Shown piece after piece: positions 1 to 5,991 of a DNA stretch of 8,686 nucleotides (the first letter of the stretch is position 1; every line of letters starts with the position of its first letter). The stretch lies in NCBI GenBank assembly GCA_021199395.1, contig JAJQIE010000262.1, forward strand, positions 1-8,686, written 5' to 3'. The translations under genes were made by a program, and so were the position numbers. The DNA is from Lachnospiraceae bacterium. Lineage in GTDB: Bacteria; Bacillota; Clostridia; Lachnospirales; Lachnospiraceae. Below the pieces are notes generated by a model. It ran no database searches and was not told where the DNA came from. It was given only the letters and a program-made list of their open reading frames with translations.

Positions 1-1
1 A

Positions 2-73
2 ACTGAGAGCGAGACTGAAGCGGCTGAAACCGAGAGTGAGACGGAAGCAGCTGAAACCGAATCCGAGACAGAG
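2..73 (+). repeat. 27-bp coding tandem repeat (9-residue TESETEAAE unit)
   Basis: Units lie at 2-28 and 29-55, with a partial third at 56-73 (TESETE). Unit copies differ at several synonymous third positions (for example gagagcgag against gagagtgag), so the protein repeat is better conserved than the DNA repeat. The array continues off the left edge, and its full copy number cannot be seen. Confidence 0.85.
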
Positions 74-196
74 ATATCCGTGCAGACGGGCGATGAAACT
101 CCGCTTGGACGCTATGCGGCGCTGCTGCTTCTGGCGCTGGCGGTGCTGCTGGGAAGCGCGCTGGCTGTGGCGCGAAAGAAGGGCGGAAGAGAATAA
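2..196 (+). CDS. C-terminal end of a cell-surface protein with a sortase-type sorting signal (partial)
   Basis: Only the last 64 codons lie in the window; the gene begins upstream. The frame opens in acidic Thr/Glu/Ser-rich repeats (TESETEAAE). These are followed by VQTGD (codons from position 80), a hydrophobic stretch of about 20 residues rich in Leu and Ala (about 113-172) and a short basic tail, RKKGGRE, before TAA at 194. Sorting pentapeptide, membrane segment and positive tail are the known layout of Gram-positive wall-anchored proteins. QTGD in place of LPXTG is a variant often met in Clostridia, and which sortase would act on it is unknown. The repeats resemble a wall-spanning spacer. 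The functional domain is outside the window, so no activity can be named. An overlapping 70-codon plus-strand frame starting at 36 is a shadow of this one. Confidence 0.8.
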   Translation, partial: TESETEAAETESETEAAETESETEISVQTGDETPLGRYAALLLLALAVLLGSALAVARKKGGRE

Positions 197-248
197 ACGA
201 TATTATTCACGGGGGCGAAAGACAGACAAAAGTTCTGACCTTTCATAA

Positions 249-291
249 GATGCGAAAAATGCGCGTGCTTTTGCCGCGCATTTTTCGCATC
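249..291. terminator. Perfect 17-bp hairpin, probable bidirectional terminator
   Basis: The arms 249-265 (gatgcgaaaaatgcgcg) and 275-291 are exact reverse complements around a 9-nt loop. The GC-rich inner stem is flanked on each side by a run of five A or T within the outer stem, so RNA made from either strand has a GC stem followed by a U tract. A second T run (306-312) follows on the plus strand. The hairpin lies 52 bp after the surface-protein stop and beyond the end of the minus-strand araC/nifX-like unit, which fits shared termination of convergent transcripts. Confidence 0.8.
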
Positions 292-379
292 AGTGGGCTG
301 TATCATTTTTTTATTTCCAGATATGGCAAAGCTTTATAATCTTATAGGAAGCGACAGCGTAGACGCAAGGCTGCAGCGA

Positions 380-526
380 TCAGTCCGCGCAGTGTCCATG
401 ACCGTTCGTACTGACTACTTCAGAAGACACGATTTTTCCTTCTTCTATGTCGTAAATCTTAAACTGTTCCGTGTGTCCAAAGTGCTGAAAAATCTGTCCG
501 TTTTCGTAAGTAATTGCAATTCTCAT
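380..526 (-). pseudogene. NifX/NifB-like (dinitrogenase Fe-Mo cofactor family) N-terminal fragment, 48 codons
   Basis: The minus-strand ATG at 526 opens a 48-residue frame that begins MRIAITYENGQIFQHFGHTE and continues QFKIYDIEEGKIVSSEVV, ending at TGA (380-382). This matches the N-terminal half of small NifX/NifB-type proteins common in Clostridia, usually about 110-130 residues. The family role is binding or carrying Fe-S or Fe-Mo cofactor precursors; in non-nitrogen-fixers the function is unclear. After NGHGH the frame shifts. Reading from 392 in the next frame gives LRGLIAAAL, close to the ALAGxL segment expected there, before a stop at 342-344. The C-terminal half is absent and the terminator hairpin follows. 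The start overlaps the araC stop (ATGA) and has a strong AAGGAG ribosome binding site 8 nt upstream, so the fragment may still be translated. I read it as a decayed gene; a real micro-protein is the alternative. Confidence 0.65.
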
Positions 527-1803
527 AATCGTTTCTCCTTTTGATTTCCGGTAGGTTTGGTAAAGCTCCTGTTGTTATGAAGTCTGTTGGTACCCTGGTG
601 TTCCCGATAGGCCTTAGGCGTAGTACCCGTAATACGTTTGAAAAGGCGGCTGAAATAGTAAATATCGGGAATACCGCACTGCTGCGCGATGGTTTTGAGC
701 GGAAGCGTGGTCGATACAAGAAGGCGCTGGGCATACTGAATACGGCTGCGGTTTACATACTCTGTGAGAGAAATCCCTACTTCTTTTTTGAACAGGGCAG
801 AGAGATAATTTGGGCTGACAGAAAGAAGATCCGCAAAGGTTTTCAGGCTCAGGTTCGCGCTCAGATCGGTAGAGATATAGGTGAGAACCTTGCTGGTCAG
901 CGCGGAATATTTGCCGAGCGTATATTTCCGCACCAGCTGACAATAATGCCGGATGCAGTCATTCAGAAAGCTTCTGCATTTTTCCACGCTGGTCAGCTGC
1001 TCGATCATCCGTACATTCTGGTTGGAAAGCGCGTCTATATGAATCGGGTGAACGCCTGCCGCCTCCGCTCCCTTTCGAAACAGGGTGTTCAGCGTAATAC
1101 AGTAATCCTTTGTGTCCCGCAGCCGGTCGGTCATGCGCGCCGGGACGAGGTGGGTGGAATATTTCGAGAACACATTCAGAGCCTTCGCTGCATTTCCGTC
1201 TCTGACGGCCGCAATCAGAGCGGCTTCGTCCTCATAGCGTGATTCAATCATCCGGATACTGACGAACGGCTGCTCTTTTATCCGGAAATACTGATTATAA
1301 TAATCCGGCCATCGGTCCAGCTCACCGAAATTTGTGTTGACCAGTTCATAATTGTCAGAACCGTACAGCCGTCCGGCCAGTAAGGTAAACAGGTTTATGA
1401 ACCAGGACTGAAAAGGAAGAAAAGCAATATTCTGATAATACTCCCGCATCGGATCATACAATTCCTGTGGGATTTTCAGACTGTTGAATAATTCCTTCAG
1501 ATCCCTGCTTTCAGGCTGAAGGAATATGACGGGACCGCATATCATTATATCATCAGAATCCGGAAGAAGAAGAATCATATAAGAACACTGAAACGTATCG
1601 GTCAGGAAATACAGCTTCCGCGGCTGGAGCGATTGCAGGAAGCTTTCTGTCATTTCCTGCATATTTTCATAATTCAGAATAGACTGGCGCAATCCCTGAT
1701 CAAGTACCGATACGTCCACATCGCGCAAAGAAAAGCAATGCGTCGGAATATAGTGAATCTTCAGCAAATCTTTTACAAAATCAAAAACATCCTGTCCCTT
1801 CAT
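523..1803 (-). CDS. AraC-family transcriptional regulator
   Basis: A 426-residue protein with the family's double helix-turn-helix DNA-binding domain at about residues 305-404. The first helix-turn-helix lies around SLKTFADLLSVSPNYLSALF and the second around LKTIAQQCGIPDIYYFSRLF, followed by the usual GTTPKAYR end. The N-terminal 300 residues form a sensor/linker region like that of long AraC regulators in Lachnospiraceae; I cannot assign a ligand from sequence. I chose the ATG at 1803 because AGGAG lies 7 nt upstream; an in-frame GTG at 1833 would add 10 residues but has no comparable site. The gene is divergent from the hexuronide operon across 315 bp, which makes it the likely local regulator. 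Its TGA overlaps the ATG of the NifX-like fragment. A promoter with 17-bp spacing lies about 80-110 bp upstream. Confidence 0.9.
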   Translation of the reverse strand: MKGQDVFDFVKDLLKIHYIPTHCFSLRDVDVSVLDQGLRQSILNYENMQEMTESFLQSLQPRKLYFLTDTFQCSYMILLLPDSDDIMICGPVIFLQPESRDLKELFNSLKIPQELYDPMREYYQNIAFLPFQSWFINLFTLLAGRLYGSDNYELVNTNFGELDRWPDYYNQYFRIKEQPFVSIRMIESRYEDEAALIAAVRDGNAAKALNVFSKYSTHLVPARMTDRLRDTKDYCITLNTLFRKGAEAAGVHPIHIDALSNQNVRMIEQLTSVEKCRSFLNDCIRHYCQLVRKYTLGKYSALTSKVLTYISTDLSANLSLKTFADLLSVSPNYLSALFKKEVGISLTEYVNRSRIQYAQRLLVSTTLPLKTIAQQCGIPDIYYFSRLFKRITGTTPKAYREHQGTNRLHNNRSFTKPTGNQKEKRL

Positions 1804-1883
1804 TTTTTTCTCCTGTTTTGATATGGATTCCACTTTTTATGGAAATACTATTTTTATTTTACAGTGGGAAGCCTGTTTTTGCA

Positions 1884-1912
1884 ATCATAGAAAATATCAC
1901 TGTATTGTACAA
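1884..1912 (-). promoter_or_regulatory. Probable sigma-A promoter of araC
   Basis: On the minus strand TTGTAC (plus 1907-1912) is separated by exactly 17 nt from TATGAT (plus 1884-1889), close to the TTGACA/TATAAT consensus. Transcription would start near 1877, giving a leader of roughly 75 nt before the ATG at 1803. The -35 hexamer lies inside one of the AATTTTAC boxes, so a protein bound there could repress araC itself. Confidence 0.6.
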
Positions 1913-1968
1913 TTTTACACTTTCTTTGCATAATTTTACTGCTAAAAATGGACAAAATAGAATTTTAC
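1907..1968. promoter_or_regulatory. Repeated AATTTTAC boxes, candidate AraC-protein operators
   Basis: Three copies of AATTTTAC lie at 1911-1918, 1932-1939 and 1961-1968; a shorter ATTTTAC is at 1856-1862. The first two are exactly 21 bp apart, two helical turns, and match at 10 of 12 positions when extended leftwards (1907-1918 against 1928-1939). AraC proteins typically bind direct repeats spaced about 21 bp, and the cluster lies upstream of a promoter with a weak -35. The region is AT-rich, so chance recurrence is possible. Confidence 0.45.
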
Positions 1969-1989
1969 AAAAAATGAGTGGAATTGTGC

Positions 1990-2018
1990 ATCGTAAAAAA
2001 TAGTCAAAAAGATATAAT
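1990..2018 (+). promoter_or_regulatory. Probable promoter of the GH2-led operon, weak -35
   Basis: A perfect TATAAT lies at 2013-2018. At the ideal 17-nt spacing the -35 position (1990-1995) reads ATCGTA, a poor match; TTGTGC at 1984-1989 would need a 23-nt spacer. A strong -10 with a defective -35 is typical of promoters that need an activator, which agrees with the adjacent AraC gene and upstream boxes. The start site would be near 2025, leaving a leader of about 94 nt. Confidence 0.6.
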
Positions 2019-2023
2019 CAAAT

Positions 2024-2037
2024 TCAAATATATTTGA
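2024..2037. promoter_or_regulatory. 14-bp perfect palindrome at the expected transcription start
   Basis: The sequence tcaaatatatttga is its own reverse complement and begins 6 nt after the operon -10. A dimeric repressor bound here would block initiation, but no known operator was recognised and its low complexity means it could be fortuitous. Confidence 0.35.
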
Positions 2038-2055
2038 GCATATTAACGAAACAAT

Positions 2056-2095
2056 AGTCGGCGAAGAGGAAAGGAATCGTTTTCACTTCGCGACT
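2056..2095 (+). promoter_or_regulatory. Leader hairpin upstream of the GH2 ribosome binding site
   Basis: The arms agtcggcgaag (2056-2066) and cttcgcgact (2086-2095) pair over 10 bp with one bulged G, enclosing a 19-nt loop. The Shine-Dalgarno sequence starts 11 nt later. No T run follows, so it is not a terminator. It may stabilise the mRNA or affect translation of the first gene, or it may reflect a protein-binding site in DNA. Confidence 0.5.
2072..2085 (+). promoter_or_regulatory. Candidate CcpA cre site
   Basis: AGGAATCGTTTTCA matches the catabolite-responsive element consensus TGNAARCGNWWNCA at 12 of 14 positions, including the central CG and terminal CA; the mismatches are positions 1 and 6. 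It would lie about 50-60 nt after the inferred start, a position used for roadblock repression of sugar operons in Firmicutes. It occupies the loop of the leader hairpin. Confidence 0.4.
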
Positions 2096-2118
2096 GATCC
2101 AGGAAAAGGAGGAGGATC

Positions 2119-4386
2119 ATGAGAAGCATTATTAACATGAACGAGGATTGGCGGTTTATTCAGGAGGATGCCGGGCTTCCGGAGCAGCTGCCCGGAGACT
2201 GGCAGAGGGTGAATCTGCCGCATACCTGGAATGCCATCGACGGTATGGATAGAAACGGTTCCTATGACCGCGGGAGGTACTGGTACGCAAAGACCTTTGA
2301 GACGCCCGGACAGCCCTTAAAGGGCGGACGGGTCTACGTGGAGGTGCTGGCGGCAGGACAGCAGGCGACTGTCTATGTGAATGGTAAAGAAGCTGTTTAC
2401 CATGAAGGCGGATATTCTGCGTTCCGCGCGGATATCACGAATCTGTGCAGGGAGAATGCGGAAAACCTTCTGGTGATCGCCTGCAGCAATGAGTATAAGG
2501 ACAGCGTTTATCCGCAGTCGGCTGATTTCACCTTTTATGGCGGGCTTTACCGCGGCGTAAACCTGATTTCTGTGCCGGAAACTCATTTTGATCTGGATTA
2601 TTATGGCGGACCGGGGATTGCCGTGACGCCAAAACCGGATGCTGCCGGAAACGCCACATTTGAAATTGAAACATGGGTGACGAATCCGGATGAGAATTTC
2701 ACAGTGCTCTATTCGGTTCTGGACGCGGAAAGCAATGAGGTGGCTTCGGCTGTAAGGCCTGCCAGTGATACCAAAACAACGGTTTTCGTGCCGGACGCGA
2801 CAAAATGGGACATGGATCATCCGTATCTGTATACAGTGACGGCGATCCTGCAGCGCAGGAATGAGGCTTATGACGAAGTATCCGCGCGGGTCGGTGTAAG
2901 AAGCTTTTCGGTCGATCCGGACAAAGGCTTTATCATCAACGGAAAGGAAACTCCGCTGCGCGGCGTGAGCCGTCATCAGGATCTGCTTTATAAGGGCAAT
3001 GCCCTGACGAAGGAGGACCATTACCGGGATGCCAGGCTGATCAAAGAGCTGGGAGCGAACACGATCCGTCTGGCGCATTATCAGCACAATCAGTATTTCT
3101 ATGACGCCTGCGATGAGCTGGGCTTCGCGGTGTGGGCAGAGATTCCGTTTATCAGTGTCTTTAATAAGGATCCTGCGGCGCACCAGAACTGTATCAGCCA
3201 GATGAAAGAGCTGATTATCCAGAATTATAACCATCCATCCATCCTGTTCTGGGGCGTGTCAAACGAGATCCTGATCGGCGGTATCTCGGAACAGCTTGTG
3301 GAAAACCATAAGGAACTGAATGAGCTCTGCCATCAGTTGGATCCGACCAGGCTGACGACGATCGCCCATGTGTCCATGACGCCCATTGAGAGCCCGATTC
3401 ACGGGATTACGGATGTCGAGAGCTACAACCATTATTTCGGATGGTACGGCGGGAAGATGGAGGATAATGGACCATGGCTCGATCAGTTTCATAAATTCCA
3501 TCCGGAGATCTGCCTTGGACTTTCTGAGTACGGATGCGAAGGAATCATTACCTGGCACGGGCCGAATCCGGCGTGCAAGGATTACAGCGAGGAATATCAG
3601 GCTCTTTATCATGAGCATATGGCAAAGGTTCTCGACGAGCGGCCTTGGATGTGGTCCAGCCATGTATGGAACATGTTTGACTTTGGCTGTGCGGCCCGCG
3701 ATGAGGGCGGCGTATCCGGTCGGAATAATAAAGGCCTGATGACGATGGACCGCAAAACGAAGAAGGACAGCTATTTTATCTATCAGGCGTACTGGACCCA
3801 AAAGCCGATGGTGCATATCTGTGGTCGGCGCTACGCGCAGCGCGCAGGTGAGAAAACGGAAATCCGCGTCTATTCAAATCAGCCTGTGGTGGCGCTGTAC
3901 CTGAACGGGAAGCTTCTGGAAGAGAAAACCGCGGAAAAGGTATTTGTCTTTGAAGCGGCGCTGGAGGAAGGGCTCAACACCGTGCTGGCAATCGCAGGTG
4001 ATGTGAAGGATTCCATCACACTGGAGAAGGTGGAAAAAGAGCCGTCGATCTATGTGCTGCCGGAGGTAAACGAGCGGAATGAGGGCGTAGCGAACTGGTT
4101 TAAGCTTGCGGGAGATCTGGATCTGAGTGCGCCGATGGAATTCCCGGAGGGAAAATACAGTATCAAAGATACGTTTGAAGAGCTCGCGAAGTGTCCGGAG
4201 GCTCTGGCCGCCGCTTCCGAAGCGTTTAAGCTTACGATGAATATGACCATGGCTCCGGGAGAGGGCATGTGGGATATGATGAAGTCCATGACGCTGGAGA
4301 CTGCGCTGGAAATGGCCGGCTCTCTGTGCCCGGAAGGCTTTGCCGAGAGTGTGAACGCGAAGCTGATCCGGTTTGATAAAAAATAA
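2119..4386 (+). CDS. Glycoside hydrolase family 2 enzyme, probable beta-glucuronidase
   Basis: A 755-residue GH2 enzyme with jelly-roll, immunoglobulin-like and TIM-barrel domains in the usual order. The acid/base is E383 in GVSNE after NYNHPSILFW, and the nucleophile is E470 in LSEYG. N536-x-K538 (RNNKG) occupies the place of the NxK motif that contacts the carboxylate of glucuronides in gut beta-glucuronidases; related GH2 galactosidases can look similar here, so it is supportive rather than decisive. Residues 579-642 resemble a further beta-sandwich domain. The last 111 residues form a helical-looking tail with eight Met between 707 and 732. No signal peptide is seen, so it should act in the cytoplasm on imported conjugates. 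It is first in an operon with a GPH symporter, uxuA and uxaC, which favours a uronic acid product. Beta-galactosidase is the main alternative. The ATG at 2119 follows AAGGAGG by 6 nt. Confidence 0.85.
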   Translation: MRSIINMNEDWRFIQEDAGLPEQLPGDWQRVNLPHTWNAIDGMDRNGSYDRGRYWYAKTFETPGQPLKGGRVYVEVLAAGQQATVYVNGKEAVYHEGGYSAFRADITNLCRENAENLLVIACSNEYKDSVYPQSADFTFYGGLYRGVNLISVPETHFDLDYYGGPGIAVTPKPDAAGNATFEIETWVTNPDENFTVLYSVLDAESNEVASAVRPASDTKTTVFVPDATKWDMDHPYLYTVTAILQRRNEAYDEVSARVGVRSFSVDPDKGFIINGKETPLRGVSRHQDLLYKGNALTKEDHYRDARLIKELGANTIRLAHYQHNQYFYDACDELGFAVWAEIPFISVFNKDPAAHQNCISQMKELIIQNYNHPSILFWGVSNEILIGGISEQLVENHKELNELCHQLDPTRLTTIAHVSMTPIESPIHGITDVESYNHYFGWYGGKMEDNGPWLDQFHKFHPEICLGLSEYGCEGIITWHGPNPACKDYSEEYQALYHEHMAKVLDERPWMWSSHVWNMFDFGCAARDEGGVSGRNNKGLMTMDRKTKKDSYFIYQAYWTQKPMVHICGRRYAQRAGEKTEIRVYSNQPVVALYLNGKLLEEKTAEKVFVFEAALEEGLNTVLAIAGDVKDSITLEKVEKEPSIYVLPEVNERNEGVANWFKLAGDLDLSAPMEFPEGKYSIKDTFEELAKCPEALAAASEAFKLTMNMTMAPGEGMWDMMKSMTLETALEMAGSLCPEGFAESVNAKLIRFDKK

Positions 4387-4391
4387 TTGTG

Positions 4392-4447
4392 CTTTGGTCT
4401 GCGTGGCGCCGTCGGTCACTGTCGCACGGCGTCATGCAAAGACGCAG
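4392..4447 (+). other. Intercistronic hairpin between GH2 and symporter genes
   Basis: The core arms tggcgccgt (4404-4412) and acggcgtca (4426-4434) pair over 9 bp with one G-U, around a 13-nt loop. Outer pairing can form as ctttg/caaag (4392-4396 with 4437-4441) or as ctgcgt/acgcag (4399-4404 with 4442-4447), the latter competing with the core at one base. No T run follows, so it more likely marks an mRNA processing or stability element than a terminator. Confidence 0.5.
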
Positions 4448-4486
4448 GAGTTTGCTTAAAACATATGAGAAAGTGAGGAAAGTGAA

Positions 4487-5884
4487 ATGGCATCAAAGAA
4501 AAAGGGTTCCGTTCGCAAATTTGGAGTGATTGATAAGTTTGCATATGCGATGGGTGATTTTGGCAATGATTTTACGTTTATTCTTTCATCGACCTGGCTG
4601 ATGAAGTTTTATTCGGATGTGATGGGCGTTGGCGTAGGGATTGTGGGAGCGATCATGATGGTAGCGCGTTTTGTGGACGCGTTTACGGATACGGCCATGG
4701 GACAGATCGTAGACCGTTCCAAGCCGACCGAAAAAGGGAAATTTATCCCCTGGATGCGCCGCTTTATGGGACCGGTCGCGCTGGCTTCGTTCCTGATGTA
4801 TGCCAGCTGGTTTAAGGGAATGCCGATGGGCTTTAAGGTAGTGTGGCTGGTGATCACCTATCTGCTCTGGGGCAGCATCTGCTATACGGGCGTAAATATT
4901 CCTTACGGCTCGATGGCATCCGCGATTACGGACGATCCGGAGCAGCGCACACAGCTTTCTACCTGGAGGAATATCGGCGCGACTCTGGCAAACATGGTGG
5001 TTGGCGTAGTCCTTCCTCTCGTGGTATATTACAAGGACGCAAACGGCAACAGCCAGCTGTCCGGGACCAAAATGACGATCGCAGCCCTTGCCTGCTCGCT
5101 CCTTGCTGTTTTATGCTACACGATCTGCACTTCCCTGTCGGTGGAACGTGTGAAGATTGAGGTAAAGACGGAAAAGTTCAGCCTTGGCACACTGATCAAA
5201 CAGCTGTTTTCCAGCCGCGCTCTGATCAGCATTATTGTCGCGGCGATCGTTCTGCTCCTCGCACAGCTGACAATGAGCGGCATGGGTACTTATGTGTGGG
5301 CAAATTATTTTAATAATACAACCTATCAGTCTCTGGCAAACTTCGGAGGCGTCATCGTCATGCTGGTGCTGGCAATCTTTGTCGTCCAGCCGATGGCCAA
5401 AAAGTATGGCAAGAAGGAAATCTCGATCTTTGGCGCGGCAGTGGCAGTAGTTTCCTTTGTAATCGCTTTTATCCTGCACACCTCAAATCCGACTATTTAC
5501 ATCGTGTGCTTTATGTTTGGATATTTTGGCCTTGGATTCTTTAATTCCGTGATCTGGGCGATGATCGTAGACGTGATTGATGAAGACGAGGTTCGGCGCG
5601 GCACACGTTCCGATGGAACCATCTACTCGCTGTATTCTTTTGCGAGAAAATGCGGGCAGGCATTCGCTTCCGGCCTTACCGGAGCATTGCTGACCATGAT
5701 CGGATATACTTCGGCGACTGCGTTTGATACAAATGTAGTCAATGGTATTTACAATGTATCTGTTCTGGCACCGGCGATCGGGTTTGCCGCTTTGATCCTT
5801 GTGCTGGTATTCTGGTATCCGCTGGATAAAAAGACCGTGGACGCGAACGCGGAGACACTGAGGAAGAAGAGGGAAGGAAAGTAA
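4487..5884 (+). CDS. GPH-family (MelB/UidB-type) glycoside:cation symporter
   Basis: A 465-residue membrane protein with about 12 hydrophobic segments and the glycoside-pentoside-hexuronide family signatures. GDFGND lies near residue 23, and RFVDAFTD has D64 and D68 at the place of the cation-binding aspartates of MelB. The cytoplasmic loop DRSKPTEKGKFIPW follows, and VDVIDEDEVRRGTRSDG lies in the second half. Members move a sugar or glycoside with Na+ or H+; UidB carries glucuronides and YicJ/XynB relatives carry other glycosides. Position directly after a cytoplasmic GH2 enzyme and before uronate genes suggests import of the hexuronide conjugate or a uronide oligomer. Substrate and coupling ion are inferred. 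The ATG follows GTGAGG with wide spacing. The length is normal and no defect was seen. Confidence 0.9.
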   Translation: MASKKKGSVRKFGVIDKFAYAMGDFGNDFTFILSSTWLMKFYSDVMGVGVGIVGAIMMVARFVDAFTDTAMGQIVDRSKPTEKGKFIPWMRRFMGPVALASFLMYASWFKGMPMGFKVVWLVITYLLWGSICYTGVNIPYGSMASAITDDPEQRTQLSTWRNIGATLANMVVGVVLPLVVYYKDANGNSQLSGTKMTIAALACSLLAVLCYTICTSLSVERVKIEVKTEKFSLGTLIKQLFSSRALISIIVAAIVLLLAQLTMSGMGTYVWANYFNNTTYQSLANFGGVIVMLVLAIFVVQPMAKKYGKKEISIFGAAVAVVSFVIAFILHTSNPTIYIVCFMFGYFGLGFFNSVIWAMIVDVIDEDEVRRGTRSDGTIYSLYSFARKCGQAFASGLTGALLTMIGYTSATAFDTNVVNGIYNVSVLAPAIGFAALILVLVFWYPLDKKTVDANAETLRKKREGK

Positions 5885-5949
5885 AGGAAACAGAAGAAAA
5901 CCGGCGGAATACGTCGCGGGAACAGCAATAAGAATGGGAACAGGATTAG

Positions 5950-5973
5950 CCCCGCATCGGAAAGGATGCGGGG
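5950..5973 (+). other. GC-rich intercistronic hairpin just before the HAD gene
   Basis: The arms ccccgcatc (5950-5958) and gatgcgggg (5965-5973) form a perfect 9-bp stem with a 6-nt loop. It ends 5 nt before the GAGGAGG ribosome binding site (5979-5985). A second gatgcg copy (5974-5979) abuts the Shine-Dalgarno and could pair with the same left arm, partly covering it. There is no U tract, so it is not a standard terminator; it could set relative expression within the operon. Confidence 0.55.
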
Positions 5974-5991
5974 GATGCGAGGAGGACGTTT

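Larger units (their letters stand above)
1804..2118. promoter_or_regulatory. Divergent control region between araC and the hexuronide operon
   Basis: This 315-bp stretch holds no convincing gene and is strongly AT-rich compared with both flanks. It contains the araC promoter, repeated AATTTTAC boxes, the operon -10, a palindrome at the expected start site, a leader hairpin with a cre-like loop and the GH2 ribosome binding site (AAGGAGG, 2106-2112, 6 nt before ATG). A 61-codon plus-strand frame at 1818-2003 has no recognisable protein features and no ribosome binding site. Confidence 0.8.

Noticed and set aside
36..248. 70-codon plus-strand frame rich in Arg and Trp
   Set aside because: It is an out-of-frame reading of the surface-protein tail, and the in-frame reading has repeats, a sorting motif and a membrane segment.
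380..394. Programmed frameshift joining the NifX-like frame to the 392-342 frame
   Set aside because: No slippery heptamer or downstream stimulatory structure was seen at the change point, and the second frame stops after 16 codons without restoring the family's C-terminal half.
541..1242. 233-codon plus-strand open frame
   Set aside because: It is the shadow of the AraC gene on the opposite strand; its translation shows no recognisable motif.
2317..3234. 305-codon minus-strand open frame
   Set aside because: It is antisense to the GH2 catalytic region, and its translation shows no recognisable motif.
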